DNA of 32,800 nucleotides, from NCBI GenBank assembly GCA_964475205.1, contig CAYYVQ010000024.1, positions 1 through 32,800 of the forward strand, given 5' to 3'. Made by a program: the position numbers and the translations under genes. The notes under the pieces are model-generated. The model did not search any database. It was not told where the DNA came from and saw only the letters and a list, made by a program, of their open reading frames with translations. Of this stretch, positions 32,167 through 32,800 are shown in pieces. The stretch is from CAYSRM01 sp964475205 (lineage in GTDB: Bacteria; Verrucomicrobiota; Kiritimatiellia; UBA8416; CAYSRM01). The number at the start of each line of letters is the position of its first letter. Position 1 is the first letter of the stretch.

Positions 32167-32369
32167 CAACCACGGATTACACTGATGGCACGGATAGGGA
32201 GGAACAGGGAGGGTGCCAGACGAGTCTCACATCGCCCAGATGACCGGCTACCTCAGTCATACTGGCCTGCGGCTCGGGTTGCTGTTGAACTTCAAGCACG
32301 CCAAACTGCAATGGAAACGTATCGTAAACTGACCCAAAACATCCGTGCCATCAGTGTAATCCGTGGTTG
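32167..32369. repeat. Perfect 29-bp inverted repeats flanking a GxxExxR remnant
   Basis: 32167-32195 (beginning CAACCACGGATTACACTGAT) is the exact reverse complement of 32341-32369. The arms resemble the CACGGATTACAC-type dispersed repeats common in PVC and related genomes. The 145-base interior contains the gene remnant described separately. Confidence 0.8.
32213..32332 (+). pseudogene. GxxExxR protein (PDDEXK_3 family) C-terminal remnant
   Basis: The frame ending at the TGA at 32330-32332 reads DESHIAQMTGYLSHTGLRLG, then LLLNFKHAKLQWKRIVN. This is the characteristic end of GxxExxR family proteins (AQL..YL..TGLRLGLLLNF...L...R.V). The N-terminal GxxExxR motif and the D-ExK core are missing; upstream sequence holds only an IHE-like start near 32115 in another frame and the inverted repeat. 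The family has a PD-(D/E)XK nuclease fold of unknown role. This copy is clearly non-functional. Confidence 0.75.
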
Positions 32370-32440
32370 TCCCCGTAAGGCGCTGATCCATCATATGTTA
32401 CAGGTCAGGCCCGGTGCACTGGTGAATAATCCAGGCTAAA

Positions 32441-32494
32441 GGACACGAAAAAAGGAGAGGGAACCACAAGGAACACATAGAGGGAGGATGAGAG
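32441..32494. repeat. Dispersed intergenic repeat, right half
   Basis: This matches the second half of 30155-30271 (ACACAAGGAACACATAGAGG-type core, ending GGGAGGATGAGAG). Together with 32052-32103 it brackets the GxxExxR remnant, so that segment sits inside an otherwise continuous repeat. Between 31950 and 32693 I see no intact gene. Confidence 0.65.
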
Positions 32495-32547
32495 GTTTTG
32501 GCGGAAAGAGGCCATAATGAGAATTGCTGAAAAAAGTGAAATAAGTG

Positions 32548-32576
32548 TTGACACGTATACGGGGTACGTATACACT
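32548..32576 (+). promoter_or_regulatory. Promoter with repeated ACGTATAC operator-like sites
   Basis: TTGACA (32548-32553) is a consensus -35. TACACT at 32571-32576 is a -10 at 17-base spacing; TATACA at 32569 is the alternative. ACGTATAC occurs at 32553-32560 and 32566-32573, 13 bases apart, each containing the palindrome GTATAC, so a regulator bound here would cover the promoter. The start codon of the secreted-protein gene lies about 118 bases downstream. Confidence 0.55.
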
Positions 32577-32693
32577 TGCATTAGAAGCTGGAGAAAAAGG
32601 TTGTGTTTGGAAGCTCTTTTTTCTCAAAAAATGTTTGACGTTAGCGGTACGGGAGAGTAAGTTTTAAGTCAGGGTAGAAAAAGGAGAGGCAAT

Positions 32694-32800
32694 ATGAAAC
32701 GCATAGGTTTAAGTTTTCTTGCAGTAGTATTAATTGCAGTAGCAGCATACGCCGCCACCAACGTGACAAGTGTCAATGTTGTCGGGTATACAAAGATTCA
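32694..32800 (+). CDS. Exported protein, partial (runs off the window)
   Basis: Only 35 codons are present. They encode a signal peptide, MKRIGLSFLAVVLIAVAAYA, with probable cleavage after AYA, then ATNVTSVNVVGYTKI. Mature N-termini of the type T-S-V-N-x-V-G-Y are, to my knowledge, frequent in secreted proteins of Kiritimatiellota/Verrucomicrobia-type genomes. AAGGAGAGG at 32681-32689 is a strong ribosome binding site. The function of the full protein cannot be told. Confidence 0.75.
   Translation, partial: MKRIGLSFLAVVLIAVAAYAATNVTSVNVVGYTKI

Noticed and set aside
32119..32439. Plus-strand 106-codon frame as an intact gene
   Set aside because: It crosses both inverted repeat arms, is in a different frame from the recognisable GxxExxR tail and resembles no known protein.
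30155..32494. CRISPR array formed by the repeated intergenic units
   Set aside because: The repeats are long, few, unevenly spaced and partly inverted, with no regular spacers and no cas genes.

Overview
The window is a bacterial chromosome segment with a dense accessory region on the left, a conserved metabolic block in the middle and a repeat-rich region on the right. The last gene is a secreted-protein start (32694 to the edge) whose mature N-terminus, ATNVTSVNVVGYTKI, is of a kind I associate with Kiritimatiellota/Verrucomicrobia-type genomes. Dispersed intergenic repeats, a GxxExxR remnant and a UPF0175/DUF3368 toxin-antitoxin pair fit a PVC-group bacterium. That assignment is inference; there is no rRNA here.

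Layout. 328-2517: an SLC12-like cation-chloride cotransporter. 2536-3640: debris with no intact gene, holding REP-like palindromes, the DnaA-like C-terminus of a REP-associated transposase, and seven compact hairpins. 3770-8330: a visibly AT-rich run of five same-strand genes: a helical protein with a HEPN-type RX4H motif, a GHKL ATPase, a STAS-like (DUF4325-like) protein with a winged helix, a small unknown protein, and a DUF4417-like protein with an N-terminal cysteine cluster. A convergent putative cysteine peptidase follows. I see no named system in this set, and it is the best candidate for something undescribed. 9006-14760: a complete type I restriction-modification operon, hsdR-hsdM-hsdS, whose HsdS carries a C-terminal GIY-YIG domain. 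14857-16517: an Xre regulator, an ImmA/IrrE metallopeptidase and a RadC-family protein, preceded by a promoter with a palindrome. A tRNA-Ala(GGC) gene at 16765-16840 closes the accessory region.

17051-23703: a glutaredoxin-like protein and a YkgJ-type cysteine cluster protein on the plus strand, then on the minus strand ilvB-ilvH-leuA-aroE and a prepilin peptidase. ilvB is preceded by a classical transcription attenuator: a 39-codon leader peptide with 17 Leu/Ile/Val codons, a perfect terminator hairpin with a T run, and an upstream segment able to form the antiterminator.

23862-27055: a proline-rich exported protein, a CHASE-type histidine kinase overlapping it by 4 bases, and a NarL-family response regulator. 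27164-29992 (minus): a UvrD-like helicase with a putative RelE-like N-terminal domain and C-terminal ankyrin repeats. 30279-32693: a UPF0175 antitoxin with a frameshifted PIN toxin, the scar of a second copy of that module, a small protein/nucleotidyltransferase pair, and an intergenic repeat interrupted by a GxxExxR remnant between perfect 29-bp inverted repeats.
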